From Flavobacteriaceae bacterium UBA5544 (GTDB lineage Bacteria > Bacteroidota > Bacteroidia > Flavobacteriales > Flavobacteriaceae), in assembly GCA_002426755.1 (NCBI GenBank), contig DINI01000012.1:21669-53616 (forward strand): a DNA stretch of 31,948 bases, written 5' to 3'. The position numbers and the translations under genes were made by a program. The first letter of the stretch is position 1; each line of letters starts with the position of its first letter. Under the pieces are notes generated by a model. The model was not told the origin of the DNA. It ran no database searches and saw only the letters and a program-made list of their open reading frames with translations. Shown in pieces: positions 1-7,832 of this stretch.

Positions 1-398
1 ACATTTTCCAAATTTCCAATCAACTCTATATTATGAATATCAGAAATATCAAACACTAATAAATCGATGGCGCTATCGGCATATAAATAATTATTCTTCA
101 CCGAAATATCTTCATTTCCCGGAATTTTGATATAAGCAATCGCTTCTGGAGATGACGGATTGGTATTATCAATTACATGAACGCCTTCAAATTTATCATT
201 AATAAAAATGTAATTTCCGTAGGCATAAATTTTTCCAGCTTGGCTGATTGGCTTGGGAGGTTGTATTTCTACCATAGTCCTAAACTCTGCTTTACTGACC
301 ACTTGAGGAATGGCAACATTGACAGTTTGATATTGCGTATCGTCTTCATTACAAGACCAAGCTATTACAGCTAATACAATAATAATTACTTTTTTCAT
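1..398 (-). CDS. LVIVD-repeat lipoprotein, N-terminal part (cut by window start)
   Basis: The reading frame begins at the ATG complementary to 396-398 and stays open to the window edge, giving about 132 residues. The N-terminus is a short lysine-led hydrophobic signal ending in VIAWSC, a fair lipobox, so the protein is probably a lipoprotein anchored through Cys17. Further on, segments of the type GVHVIDNTNPSSPEAIAY and DLLVFDISD are characteristic of LVIVD beta-propeller repeats, a family of surface or periplasmic proteins common in Flavobacteriaceae. Their function is not established. The rest of the propeller lies outside the window. The gene follows the frameshifted membrane-protein gene on the same strand with a gap of 47 nt. 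Confidence 0.8.
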   Translation of the reverse strand, partial: MKKVIIIVLAVIAWSCNEDDTQYQTVNVAIPQVVSKAEFRTMVEIQPPKPISQAGKIYAYGNYIFINDKFEGVHVIDNTNPSSPEAIAYIKIPGNEDISVKNNYLYADSAIDLLVFDISDIHNIELIGNLEN

Positions 399-445
399 AA
401 TGGTTGGATTTTTTAGATAGATGCAAAAAACCCGAAAAGGTTGCG

Positions 446-1211
446 TTAAAATTCTTGGATTTTTCCAATTTGATTCAGTTCACTTGAATCATCAAATCCG
501 ATAACTTCTTTATAAACAAAATAGATTGGTAAATACACAAACGACGCAGTGACAAAAATCCCTATGAAGCACATTAACAAGCCTATAATCTCCGCCAAAA
601 TTGCAGCAATTAATATCAAACCAAACGATAATAACCATTTCTTATTGCCTATTCCAAAAGACGCTTTAAGGATTTCGGACGTCGATAATTCCGGATTGAA
701 GGCGAACACCACTGAAAAATATGACATTGGAACCAGGACATAAAAAACTGGCAATACACAAAGCAACATGGCCAAAAGGTAAATGCCTATTGAAGCCAAT
801 GCAAGCTTTAATATTTTACCTATATATTTCTTTTTGAAGAAATAAATAATCATCTGAAGCAATCAAATTCAAATCTTTCTGTCTACAAATCCGGAAGAAA
901 GCTGCTTGTGTTGAAAATGAGATAAACATCGCACAGAACATAAAAACGATCACAAACAAAAAGAATGGCAAAATAATAAATACATTTGGATCGCTTCCTT
1001 GTTGAAAAGATTCCGGATCGATGACTCCCATTGCAATCAAGGGCAAATACATGATAATATAAAATGGTATCATTAAAGCTGCGGTAATAATGAGCGTTAG
1101 CAGACCTTGCAACCATACCTTCTTAAAAAGTTCTATGGATTGATTAAAAATGGTTCCAAAATCCAATTCTCTTGCATTGGCGATTTTTGATTGTATTTCT
1201 GTTAGTGTCAT
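446..1211 (-). pseudogene. Multi-pass membrane protein, frameshifted
   Basis: Two overlapping frames read as the halves of one protein. The first (1211 down to 816, 131 codons) starts MTLTEIQSKIANARELDFG and has two or three hydrophobic segments. The second (downstream end 446) continues with three more hydrophobic segments. The first frame reads DDYLFLQKEIYR then stop; shifting by one base near 836-846 gives DDYLF followed by FKKKYIGK, a natural join that yields about 255 residues. I recall close relatives of this length in flavobacterial genomes, often mislabelled beta-carotene 15,15'-monooxygenase; nothing in the sequence supports that enzyme. Its function is unknown. A single extra base, real or a sequencing error, explains the break. 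It is not an obvious programmed site, because the frame 0 stop lies several codons further on. Confidence 0.75.
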
Positions 1212-1288
1212 TTTAAAAATATTAGTTGATTAAGTATCAAAGAAACAAATACTATTTGAAATCTTCAAACAAAATTAACAACTGTCAC

Positions 1289-1320
1289 TTTGTCACAATC
1301 CTTAAATAATCCTATCTTTG
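1289..1320 (+). promoter_or_regulatory. Bacteroidota-type promoter of miaB
   Basis: TTTG at 1289-1292 and TATCTTTG at 1313-1320 are separated by 20 nt, matching the Bacteroidota housekeeping form (TTTG, about 19-21 nt, TAnnTTTG). The predicted transcript would start near 1324, giving a leader of about 33 nt before the miaB ATG. It probably drives the whole run of genes to secG. Confidence 0.75.
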
Positions 1321-1356
1321 CAGACTTAATTGATTTGAAAGTAATTTCTTTTGTAA

Positions 1357-2802
1357 ATGGAGAAAATCATCGATGAAACCAAACAAGGTGAAAGCCTTGT
1401 ACTGCAACAAAAAAAAGGCAACACTCGCAAATTGTTTATTGAGAGTTATGGCTGCGCCATGAACTTTAGCGATAGCGAAATTGTAGCTTCTATTTTAGCA
1501 AACGAAGGTTTCAACACGACCAGTAACCTGGAAGATGCTGATTTGGTTTTGGTGAATACTTGCTCCATTCGAGACAAGGCCGAACAAACGATTCGCAAAC
1601 GTTTGGAGAAATACAACGCAGTCAAAAAAATAAACCCAAAAATGAAAGTTGGGGTTTTGGGCTGTATGGCAGAACGCCTGAAAAGCAAATTTCTTGAGGA
1701 AGAAAAAATTGTCGATTTAGTGGTTGGTCCGGATGCTTATAAAGATTTACCCAACCTCATCGAAGAAGTGGAAGATGGTCGAGACGCGATAAACGTAGTC
1801 CTTTCTAAAGATGAAACTTATGGCGACATTTCACCTGTTCGTCTAAACTCCAACGGAGTGACTGCATTAGTCTCCATTACACGCGGTTGTGACAATATGT
1901 GTACATTTTGCGTGGTTCCTTTTACACGTGGACGAGAACGCAGTCGTGACCCTCAAAGTATAATTGAAGAAGTGAACGATTTATGGAAAAAAGGTTACAA
2001 AGAAATCACTTTGCTTGGGCAAAATGTGGACAGTTACCTCTGGTATGGTGGTGGACTCAAAAAAGACTTTGAGAAAGCTAGCGAGATGCAAAAGGCGACT
2101 TCGGTTAATTTTTCACAATTGCTGGAGATGTGCGCCACTGCTCAACCAAAAATGCGGATACGATTTTCAACTTCCAATCCACAAGATATGACTTTGGATG
2201 TTGTGAGAACGATGGCAAAGTTTGATAATATTTGTAATTATATACATCTTCCCGTTCAGAGCGGTAGCAATCGCATTTTGGAGGCGATGAATCGTCAGCA
2301 CACTCGCGAAGAATATTTTAAATTGATAGATGACATTTGTGAAATCCTTCCTGATTGTGCCATTTCTCAAGATATGATCTCGGGATTTCCAACCGAGACT
2401 GAAGAAGACCATCAAGACACCATAAGTTTGATGAACCATGTGAAATATAGTTTTGGTTATATGTACGCCTACTCTGAACGACCAGGAACTTTGGCAGAAC
2501 GAAAATTAGAAGATGATGTTCCTGAAGAAACCAAAAAAAGACGCTTACAGGAAATCGTGGATTTACAACAACAGCATAGCCATTATAGAACAAAACAATT
2601 TCTTGGAAAAACTGTTGAAGTTTTAATCGAAAAAACCTCAAAAAAATCGGACAATGATTGGTCCGGAAGAAATGCACAAAGTAGTGTTGTGGTATTCCCT
2701 AAAGAGCATTACAAAATTGGCGATTTTGTCAACGTTAAAATAAACGAATGTACGACTGCAACACTGATTGGTGAAGCTGTTGGGTATTCTGAAAACAATT
2801 AA
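1357..2802 (+). CDS. miaB: tRNA-2-methylthio-N6-dimethylallyladenosine synthase MiaB
   Basis: A radical-SAM methylthiotransferase that converts i6A37 to ms2i6A37 in tRNAs reading codons that begin with U. The N-terminal UPF0004 domain carries the three auxiliary-cluster cysteines at Cys33 (GCAMN), Cys69 (NTCSIRDKA) and Cys103 (GCMAERL). The radical-SAM CxxxCxxC motif is at Cys178, Cys182 and Cys185 (RGCDNMCTFC), followed by PFTRGRERSR. A C-terminal TRAM domain spans roughly residues 415-478. At 481 residues it has the usual length for the family in this phylum. It is the first gene of a seven-gene co-directional run and has a strong promoter directly upstream. The next gene starts 3 nt after its stop. 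Confidence 0.97.
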   Translation: MEKIIDETKQGESLVLQQKKGNTRKLFIESYGCAMNFSDSEIVASILANEGFNTTSNLEDADLVLVNTCSIRDKAEQTIRKRLEKYNAVKKINPKMKVGVLGCMAERLKSKFLEEEKIVDLVVGPDAYKDLPNLIEEVEDGRDAINVVLSKDETYGDISPVRLNSNGVTALVSITRGCDNMCTFCVVPFTRGRERSRDPQSIIEEVNDLWKKGYKEITLLGQNVDSYLWYGGGLKKDFEKASEMQKATSVNFSQLLEMCATAQPKMRIRFSTSNPQDMTLDVVRTMAKFDNICNYIHLPVQSGSNRILEAMNRQHTREEYFKLIDDICEILPDCAISQDMISGFPTETEEDHQDTISLMNHVKYSFGYMYAYSERPGTLAERKLEDDVPEETKKRRLQEIVDLQQQHSHYRTKQFLGKTVEVLIEKTSKKSDNDWSGRNAQSSVVVFPKEHYKIGDFVNVKINECTTATLIGEAVGYSENN

Positions 2803-2805
2803 AAA

Positions 2806-3303
2806 ATGGTTAGAGTTTTTGTTTTATTCACATCAGTTTTTATTTTAAATGCAATTCATTGTTTTGGCCAGTTCGACCCGAAAGCATATGCTATTCTAGA
2901 TGCTGAAATTGAGCTTTCTAACGGAGAAAGGGCAAATTGTTATCTAGTTCAACATTCTTTTAATGACCAATTTTTTTTAAGCAAAATTCAAAAAGAATAC
3001 GGCGTACTGACCAAGCTGGAAGACAAAAGCAACGGGGATACGGTTTATTCAACTACAGAAATCAAAAATAAAAGATGGTCAGAAGATGATGTTTTTCTTA
3101 TTATTAACTTAAGTAATAACAATGAAATTTATCCTTTGGGAAAAAATCAATTTTATTTTGAAGGTAAGTTAGTAGATTCACCAAAATACATCACCACATT
3201 TTATCTTTTGGACAAAAATCAAAAAGATATTTTGGATTCAAAGAAATCTCAAAAAAAGTTCAAAACCTATTTAAATAATCTTATCAAAAAGATAACTAAC
3301 TAG
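2806..3303 (+). CDS. Unrecognised secreted or periplasmic protein
   Basis: I do not recognise this 165-residue protein. It opens with a hydrophobic stretch (VFVLFTSVFILNAIHCFG) that reads as a cleavable signal peptide ending before QFDPKAYA. The mature part is mixed alpha/beta in appearance and has a lysine-rich C-terminal tail. No catalytic motif stands out. The start lies 3 nt after the miaB stop and the end 6 nt before the next gene, so it is almost certainly co-transcribed with both. With that neighbour it separates miaB from the sigma-54 activator, which I remember as adjacent in many relatives. That suggests a later insertion. Confidence 0.7.
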   Translation: MVRVFVLFTSVFILNAIHCFGQFDPKAYAILDAEIELSNGERANCYLVQHSFNDQFFLSKIQKEYGVLTKLEDKSNGDTVYSTTEIKNKRWSEDDVFLIINLSNNNEIYPLGKNQFYFEGKLVDSPKYITTFYLLDKNQKDILDSKKSQKKFKTYLNNLIKKITN

Positions 3304-3309
3304 TAAAAA

Positions 3310-4221
3310 ATGAAAAGACTTATTCTAATTTTATTGTCAATCACCTTATTTACATCCTGTGATAACGAACCTTTAGACAACACGGTTTTGAATACCGGAA
3401 ATGGCGGCGGCAATACAAGTGATGATCCATTGGCTCTTAATGCATACAGCTTGGATTTGGATTCTGAACTTCCATTTGTTGGCAATTTGGTTCTCAATAC
3501 AGATTTTTCATTTAATTCTAACAATCAAGTTAGCAACTCAATTGTAGCTTCGACATTTTTTGGACAGACAACTACGGAGAATGTGACATTTACCAGAGAT
3601 AATTCCAATCGAATCACAGGATACAGAAGTATGTCTTCAGGTGTTTTGACAAATGAAACCACAGTTACGTACAGTGGAAACAACATCTCCTCTATTGTTT
3701 ATAATTATGTTGGCGATGATGAAGACGATTATACCTACAACTTTACATATTCGGGAAACAACATCACTCGAATTGAAGTTGGCTCAACCATTTCTACAGT
3801 TTTCACTTTAAATGGCAATAATCAACTTATCAGAAAGGAGTCTTTTGACGGTACCACTTCCATTAAAACCGAAGTTCTAGATTATGATGGACTGGGTAAT
3901 TGCATTGCATCCATCATCACTGGTGAAGATGCCACTTCTTCCACTTTTTTATTTGACACCAATGACAATCCATTAAAACCGGCGTTTAGGGATCAATTTC
4001 AATTGTCTTTTCTGAATGATGATTATTCAGATGAAGTAGGGAGCTCCATGGCACAGTTTGCAAGTCCAAACAATTGGAAAGGCGTAACGACACCCGAAGG
4101 GACAGTTAATTTTACTCTTGCATATGACACAGAAGACAGAATTATAAGTCGAAATGGTAACTATGATTTTGGTGATGGCGTGTTGATACAGCAGGACGAA
4201 ATGTTTAGTTTTATTAATTAA
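3310..4221 (+). CDS. Unrecognised lipoprotein with repetitive beta-rich body
   Basis: A 303-residue protein starting with a lipoprotein signal; the lipobox is LFTSC with Cys17 as the likely lipid-modified residue. A Gly/Asn linker (NTGNGGGNTS) follows. The body is rich in Asn, Thr, Ser and Asp and has recurring short segments of the form YSGNNI (twice), SNRITGYRS and GNNQLIRKE. They resemble the YD/RHS-like beta-hairpin units seen in many uncharacterised Bacteroidota lipoproteins. No enzyme motif is visible. It probably sits on the outer or inner membrane. It follows the previous gene by 6 nt and is followed by a REP-like hairpin just before the sigma-54 activator. Confidence 0.75.
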   Translation: MKRLILILLSITLFTSCDNEPLDNTVLNTGNGGGNTSDDPLALNAYSLDLDSELPFVGNLVLNTDFSFNSNNQVSNSIVASTFFGQTTTENVTFTRDNSNRITGYRSMSSGVLTNETTVTYSGNNISSIVYNYVGDDEDDYTYNFTYSGNNITRIEVGSTISTVFTLNGNNQLIRKESFDGTTSIKTEVLDYDGLGNCIASIITGEDATSSTFLFDTNDNPLKPAFRDQFQLSFLNDDYSDEVGSSMAQFASPNNWKGVTTPEGTVNFTLAYDTEDRIISRNGNYDFGDGVLIQQDEMFSFIN

Positions 4222-4225
4222 AAAA

Positions 4226-4247
4226 GATTCCTGCCTTCGCAGGAATG
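4226..4247. repeat. REP-like hairpin touching the next start codon
   Basis: A perfect inverted repeat with arms ATTCCTGC (4227-4234) and GCAGGAAT (4239-4246) and loop CTTC, flanked by G and GACA. The sequence resembles the short palindromic repeats of the type ATTCC(T/C)GC...GC(A/G)GGAAT dispersed in many bacterial genomes. It ends 5 nt before the ATG at 4252, so the only Shine-Dalgarno-like bases (AGGA) lie inside its right arm. Confidence 0.7.
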
Positions 4248-4251
4248 ACAT

Positions 4252-5532
4252 ATGGAATCAATTCAAGCTATAAAACAACGATTTGGAATTATTGGGAACG
4301 ACCCAAAACTCAATCGTGCCATAGAGAAGGCCATTCAAGTGGCACCAACAGATATTTCGGTGTTGGTGACAGGTGAAAGCGGTGTGGGAAAAGAAAGTAT
4401 TCCTAAAATCATCCATCAGCTGTCGCATAGAAAACATGGCAAATACATCGCCGTCAATTGCGGAGCCATTCCTGAAGGTACTATCGATAGTGAGCTTTTT
4501 GGACACGAAAAAGGGTCCTTTACTGGGGCTACACAAACTCGTGAGGGTTATTTTGAAGTCGCCGATGGTGGAACCATTTTCTTGGATGAAGTTGGTGAAT
4601 TGCCTTTGACAACTCAAGTTCGTTTGCTTCGTGTTCTGGAAAATGGTGAATTTATCAAAGTAGGTTCTAGCAAAGTTCAGAAAACAAATGTGCGTATTGT
4701 AGCAGCCACAAATGTGGAAATGTTTGAAGCCATCAAAAAGGAAAAGTTCCGTGAAGATTTATATTATCGATTAAGTACAGTGGACATTAATATTCCGCCG
4801 TTACGCGAACGAAAGGATGATATTCATTTACTGTTTAGAAAATTCGCGAGTGACTTTGCCATCAAATACAAAATGCCAACCATCAAATTAACTGACGATG
4901 CCGTTGAAGTGCTTTTGAAAAACAGATGGAATGGAAATATTCGTCAATTGAGAAATGCGGCTGAACAAATTTCGGTGTTGGAGCAAAACAGAACCATCAA
5001 TGCCAATACGCTACGCAGTTATTTGCCAAATCACGGTAGCAACCTTCCAGCAGTCATTAATTCTTCCAGATCCGAAAGCGACTTTAGCAGCGAGCGAGAA
5101 ATTCTTTATAAAGTCCTTTTTGATATGAAAAGTGACTTGAACGACCTTAAGAAGCTAACCATGGAACTCATGAAAAACGGGAATGCAAGTGACGTTCAAA
5201 AGAAAAACGAAGGTTTGATTCAAAAAATATATGGTGGAGAAGAAGATGCTGATTACGAAGAAAACACAGAGGAAGCCGAAATTTTATCGTTAGCCGAAAA
5301 AGCGAATCGCTATGATGATATCATAGAAGATGAACCATCTGAAACCATTAAGGACAAATATCATTTTGCGGAAGAGATTGAAGAAGAAGAAACCTTATCT
5401 TTACATGACAAAGAACTGGAGTTGATAAAAAAATCCCTAGAGCGTCATCATGGAAAACGCAAATTGGCAGCAGCAGAGTTGGGTATCAGTGAGCGTACTT
5501 TGTACAGAAAGATTAAACAATTTGATTTGTAA
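4252..5532 (+). CDS. Sigma-54-dependent transcriptional activator without receiver domain
   Basis: A 426-residue bacterial enhancer-binding protein. The AAA+ domain begins almost at once: Walker A GESGVGKE (41-48), the sigma-54 contact loop GSFTGA (88-93; the usual form is GAFTGA), Walker B IFLDEV (109-114) and the arginine-containing FREDLYYRL (166-174). The C-terminal end carries a Fis-type helix-turn-helix (about 388-426, KRKLAAAELGISERTLYRKI). Between them is a long acidic linker. With no receiver, GAF or PAS domain, it has the layout of PspF and must be controlled by a partner protein or by expression. It would activate RNA polymerase with RpoN. In relatives I recall it next to miaB and lptE, which hints at an envelope-related regulon. 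Confidence 0.92.
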   Translation: MESIQAIKQRFGIIGNDPKLNRAIEKAIQVAPTDISVLVTGESGVGKESIPKIIHQLSHRKHGKYIAVNCGAIPEGTIDSELFGHEKGSFTGATQTREGYFEVADGGTIFLDEVGELPLTTQVRLLRVLENGEFIKVGSSKVQKTNVRIVAATNVEMFEAIKKEKFREDLYYRLSTVDINIPPLRERKDDIHLLFRKFASDFAIKYKMPTIKLTDDAVEVLLKNRWNGNIRQLRNAAEQISVLEQNRTINANTLRSYLPNHGSNLPAVINSSRSESDFSSEREILYKVLFDMKSDLNDLKKLTMELMKNGNASDVQKKNEGLIQKIYGGEEDADYEENTEEAEILSLAEKANRYDDIIEDEPSETIKDKYHFAEEIEEEETLSLHDKELELIKKSLERHHGKRKLAAAELGISERTLYRKIKQFDL

Positions 5533-5559
5533 TCAAACGTTATTCAATAAAAAAAGCAC

Positions 5560-6066
5560 GTGAAACACTTAAAGTTTTTATTATTAACAGTCATCGCCAC
5601 AAGCTTTTTAGGTTGTTGGAAGTATTCATTTACAGGAGCTTCAATTCCTGAAGGCACCAAAACGTTTCAAGTCAATTATTTTCAGAATAATGCTCCTTTG
5701 ATAGAACCTGGTCTCGAACGTGATTTTACACTCGCATTACAAGACCTCATCCTTAATCAAACAAGTCTCGAACTTGTTAAATCTGGGGGAGATTTGACCT
5801 ACGAAGGCGAAATTGTGGAATATCGTATTTCTCCGACCACAGCGACAGCCAACAATACTGCTGCACAAAACCGATTGACCATAACCGTAAACGTTCGTTT
5901 TTATGATAAGAATGATGAAGATGCCGAAAAGGAACAACGTTTCTCGTTTTTTTATGATTATGCAGGGAGTGCCCAATTGGTAGGCAGTCAAAAAGATACG
6001 GCAATTGCTGAAATATTTGAGCGCATTACCCAAGATATTTTTAATGCCACACTTGCCAAATGGTAG
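5560..6066 (+). CDS. lptE: LptE-family lipopolysaccharide assembly lipoprotein
   Basis: A 168-residue lipoprotein with a clear signal and lipobox (SFLGC, Cys19). LptE plugs the LptD barrel in the outer membrane and helps deliver LPS to the surface. The typical Bacteroidota form begins CWKYSFTGASIP, continues into a beta-rich part (FQVNYFQNNAPLIEPGLERDF) and ends in an alpha helix (AIAEIFERITQDIFNATLAKW), as here. The start is GTG: an in-frame TAA at 5548-5550 rules out any longer form and no suitable ATG lies nearby. It lies 27 nt after the activator gene and is probably co-transcribed with secG, another envelope-biogenesis gene. Confidence 0.9.
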   Translation: MKHLKFLLLTVIATSFLGCWKYSFTGASIPEGTKTFQVNYFQNNAPLIEPGLERDFTLALQDLILNQTSLELVKSGGDLTYEGEIVEYRISPTTATANNTAAQNRLTITVNVRFYDKNDEDAEKEQRFSFFYDYAGSAQLVGSQKDTAIAEIFERITQDIFNATLAKW

Positions 6067-6115
6067 GGTTTGTCATTAAATTATTTATCATCAGTAAAAT
6101 TAAGGATACCGAATT

Positions 6116-7042
6116 TTGAACAAACAGGAATTTAATTATCTCTTACAACATCCGCAGCAAATCACTGTGGAGCAGACTAGTGATATAAATTCGATTATCA
6201 CAGAGTATCCCTATTTTCAACCTGCCAGAGCACTTTATTTAAAAGGACTTAAAAATAAGGACAGTTTTAAATACAATCAAGAACTAAAGATTACGGCGGC
6301 ATACACGACTGACCGAAGTATTCTGTTTGATTATATCACATCTGAATCTTTCAATCAAAATGAAATTTCACAACTTATCAAACAAAATTCAGAGCATTTA
6401 AAAGATATTTTTGTTAATGACTTTGATGATATTTCTGTGCATAAAAGCGTAAAAATTGATGATGCCCTAAAAGAGCAAATAAGATCTACAGAAGGTGTTC
6501 TCGATCCAAATTTATTTGAACAAAGAGTTACCATTGGAACGATTGCAAATTTTCATATTGAAGGTGAGACAGAAACAGCAAATTCTCAAACTTCAACAGA
6601 AAAACAACAACCAGAAGACATACTAAATATTGGCAAGCCTCTGGAATTCAACAAATCGGAAACGCATTCCTTTTCAGAGTGGTTAAAAATCACGAGTTTT
6701 AAACCTATTATAAGGGAAGAACAAGAAGAACAGCTTGAAGAAAAAGTAGAAATTGAATCTTCGGTCGACAAAAAATTCGAATTGATAGATAAATTTTTAG
6801 AGGCCAACCCTAAGATAATTCCATCCAAAGAAACACCCACCCATAACATCGCCAAAGCCCAGTCAGTGCAGAATGACGGCTTAATGACCGAGACTTTGGC
6901 ACGTATTTATTTGGAGCAAAAAAATTATGATAAAGCAATTCAATCTTATAAAATTTTAAGTTTGAAATATCCAGAAAAAAGTGGTTTCTTTGCAGACCAA
7001 ATTAAAGCAGTAAAACAATTACAAGAAAAAAATAATTTATAA
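6116..7042 (+). CDS. TPR-type protein of the lptE-secG locus
   Basis: A 308-residue protein that I recall as conserved between lptE and secG in Flavobacteriaceae but without an assigned function. The N-terminal 100 residues are the conserved part (YPYFQPARALYLKGLKN, then TAAYTTDRSILFDYIT). The middle is acidic and low in complexity (EEQEEQLEEKVEIE). The end (about 254-300) forms a tetratricopeptide-like helical pair (TLARIYLEQKNYDKAIQSYK, LSLKYPEKSGFFA). No signal peptide is seen, so it is probably cytoplasmic. The start is TTG at 6116, preceded by AAGGA at 6102-6106. An in-frame TAA at 6101-6103 excludes an upstream start. The gene ends 4 nt before secG. Confidence 0.8.
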   Translation: MNKQEFNYLLQHPQQITVEQTSDINSIITEYPYFQPARALYLKGLKNKDSFKYNQELKITAAYTTDRSILFDYITSESFNQNEISQLIKQNSEHLKDIFVNDFDDISVHKSVKIDDALKEQIRSTEGVLDPNLFEQRVTIGTIANFHIEGETETANSQTSTEKQQPEDILNIGKPLEFNKSETHSFSEWLKITSFKPIIREEQEEQLEEKVEIESSVDKKFELIDKFLEANPKIIPSKETPTHNIAKAQSVQNDGLMTETLARIYLEQKNYDKAIQSYKILSLKYPEKSGFFADQIKAVKQLQEKNNL

Positions 7043-7046
7043 GTCG

Positions 7047-7397
7047 ATGAATACGTTTACAATATTTTTATTACTGATTATCGTTGTAGCCTTTTTGCTA
7101 GTGGTCGTTATTATGGTACAGAATCCTAAAGGTGGTGGATTGTCATCTTCTTTTGGTGGTGGGGGAACTCAACAATTGGGTGGAGTCAAAAAAACAACTG
7201 ACTTTTTGGATAAAAGTACTTGGATTTTAGCTACTGTATTATTGGCACTGATTTTATTATCCAATGTGGCAATTGACCATAAAGGTAATGCAGAGTCTAA
7301 AGCGTTGGATCCGGATGCAACTACCACAGCACCTGCTCCAGTTTCGACACCTGCAACCAATGATACAGCAACACCTGCTGACTCAACACAAGACTAA
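7047..7397 (+). CDS. secG: Preprotein translocase subunit SecG
   Basis: A small membrane subunit of the SecYEG channel that assists SecA-driven export. It has a first hydrophobic segment (about 5-24), the family-typical MVQNPKGGGLSSSFGGGG loop (about 23-40), and a second segment (about 58-74, WILATVLLALILLSNVAI). A Pro/Ala/Thr-rich tail follows, common in Bacteroidota SecG, making 116 residues. It is the last gene of the miaB-led run, followed after about 20 nt by a strong terminator. Confidence 0.95.
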   Translation: MNTFTIFLLLIIVVAFLLVVVIMVQNPKGGGLSSSFGGGGTQQLGGVKKTTDFLDKSTWILATVLLALILLSNVAIDHKGNAESKALDPDATTTAPAPVSTPATNDTATPADSTQD

Positions 7398-7420
7398 GAA
7401 TTTAAGGATAAAAAAAATAT

Positions 7421-7453
7421 AAAAAATGCCAACCTACACAGTTGGCATTTTTT
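7421..7453 (+). terminator. Rho-independent terminator after secG
   Basis: AAAAAATGCCAAC (7421-7433), loop CTACACA, GTTGGCATTTTTT (7441-7453): a perfect 13-bp stem with A- and T-tracts, so it could work on both strands. It separates the miaB-secG run from groES. Confidence 0.92.
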
Positions 7454-7482
7454 ATTGCTGAAACTTTGTCAGTGCAAATGTC

Positions 7483-7515
7483 TTGGCACAATTTTCGAAT
7501 AACGCAATAGCGTTA
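7483..7515 (+). promoter_or_regulatory. Candidate sigma-54-like element and palindrome upstream of groES
   Basis: TTGGCAC at 7483-7489 matches the -24 half of a sigma-54 promoter. Five bases later TCGAA (7495-7499) sits where TTGC(A/T) is expected, so the -12 half is imperfect. Directly downstream is a perfect inverted repeat TAACGC-AATA-GCGTTA (7500-7515), about where transcription would start and 34 nt before groES. There is no TAnnTTTG box here and no CIRCE element. The assignment is tentative. Confidence 0.35.
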
Positions 7516-7548
7516 AATAATTTTATTAATTAATCAAAAACTTAAAAT

Positions 7549-7824
7549 ATGGGCTTAAACATTAAACCATTAGCGGACAGAGTTCTTATTGAACCTGTAG
7601 AAGCTGAAACTAAAACAGCTTCAGGAATCATTATTCCCGACAACGCCAAAGAAAAACCTCAAAAAGGCAAAATTGTTGCCGTGGGAACTGGCACAAAAAA
7701 GAATCCAATGACAGTTAAAGTTGGAGAAACTGTTCTTTATGGAAAATATGCAGGAACCGAATTAAAACTTGAAGGTAAAGATTATTTGATCATGCGTGAG
7801 AGTGATGTTCTTGCGATTATTTAA
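7549..7824 (+). CDS. groES: Co-chaperonin GroES
   Basis: A 91-residue lid of the GroEL chaperonin. The conserved start (NIKPLADRVLIEP) is followed by the mobile loop (about residues 16-34, ETKTASGIIIPDNAKEK) that contacts GroEL and by the end motif YLIMRESDVLAII. It forms the usual pair with groEL, although 97 nt separate them. It lies downstream of a strong terminator and so needs its own promoter. Confidence 0.97.
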   Translation: MGLNIKPLADRVLIEPVEAETKTASGIIIPDNAKEKPQKGKIVAVGTGTKKNPMTVKVGETVLYGKYAGTELKLEGKDYLIMRESDVLAII

Positions 7825-7832
7825 TAAAAAAT

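Noticed and set aside
421..446. Possible minus-strand terminator (AACC...GGTT with T-tract) after the frameshifted gene
   Set aside because: The stem is only 4 bp; too weak to call.
836..846. Programmed ribosomal frameshift in the membrane-protein gene
   Set aside because: The required shift is +1, while AAAAAG slippery sites favour -1, and no stop codon or rare codon stalls the ribosome there; a simple indel is likelier.
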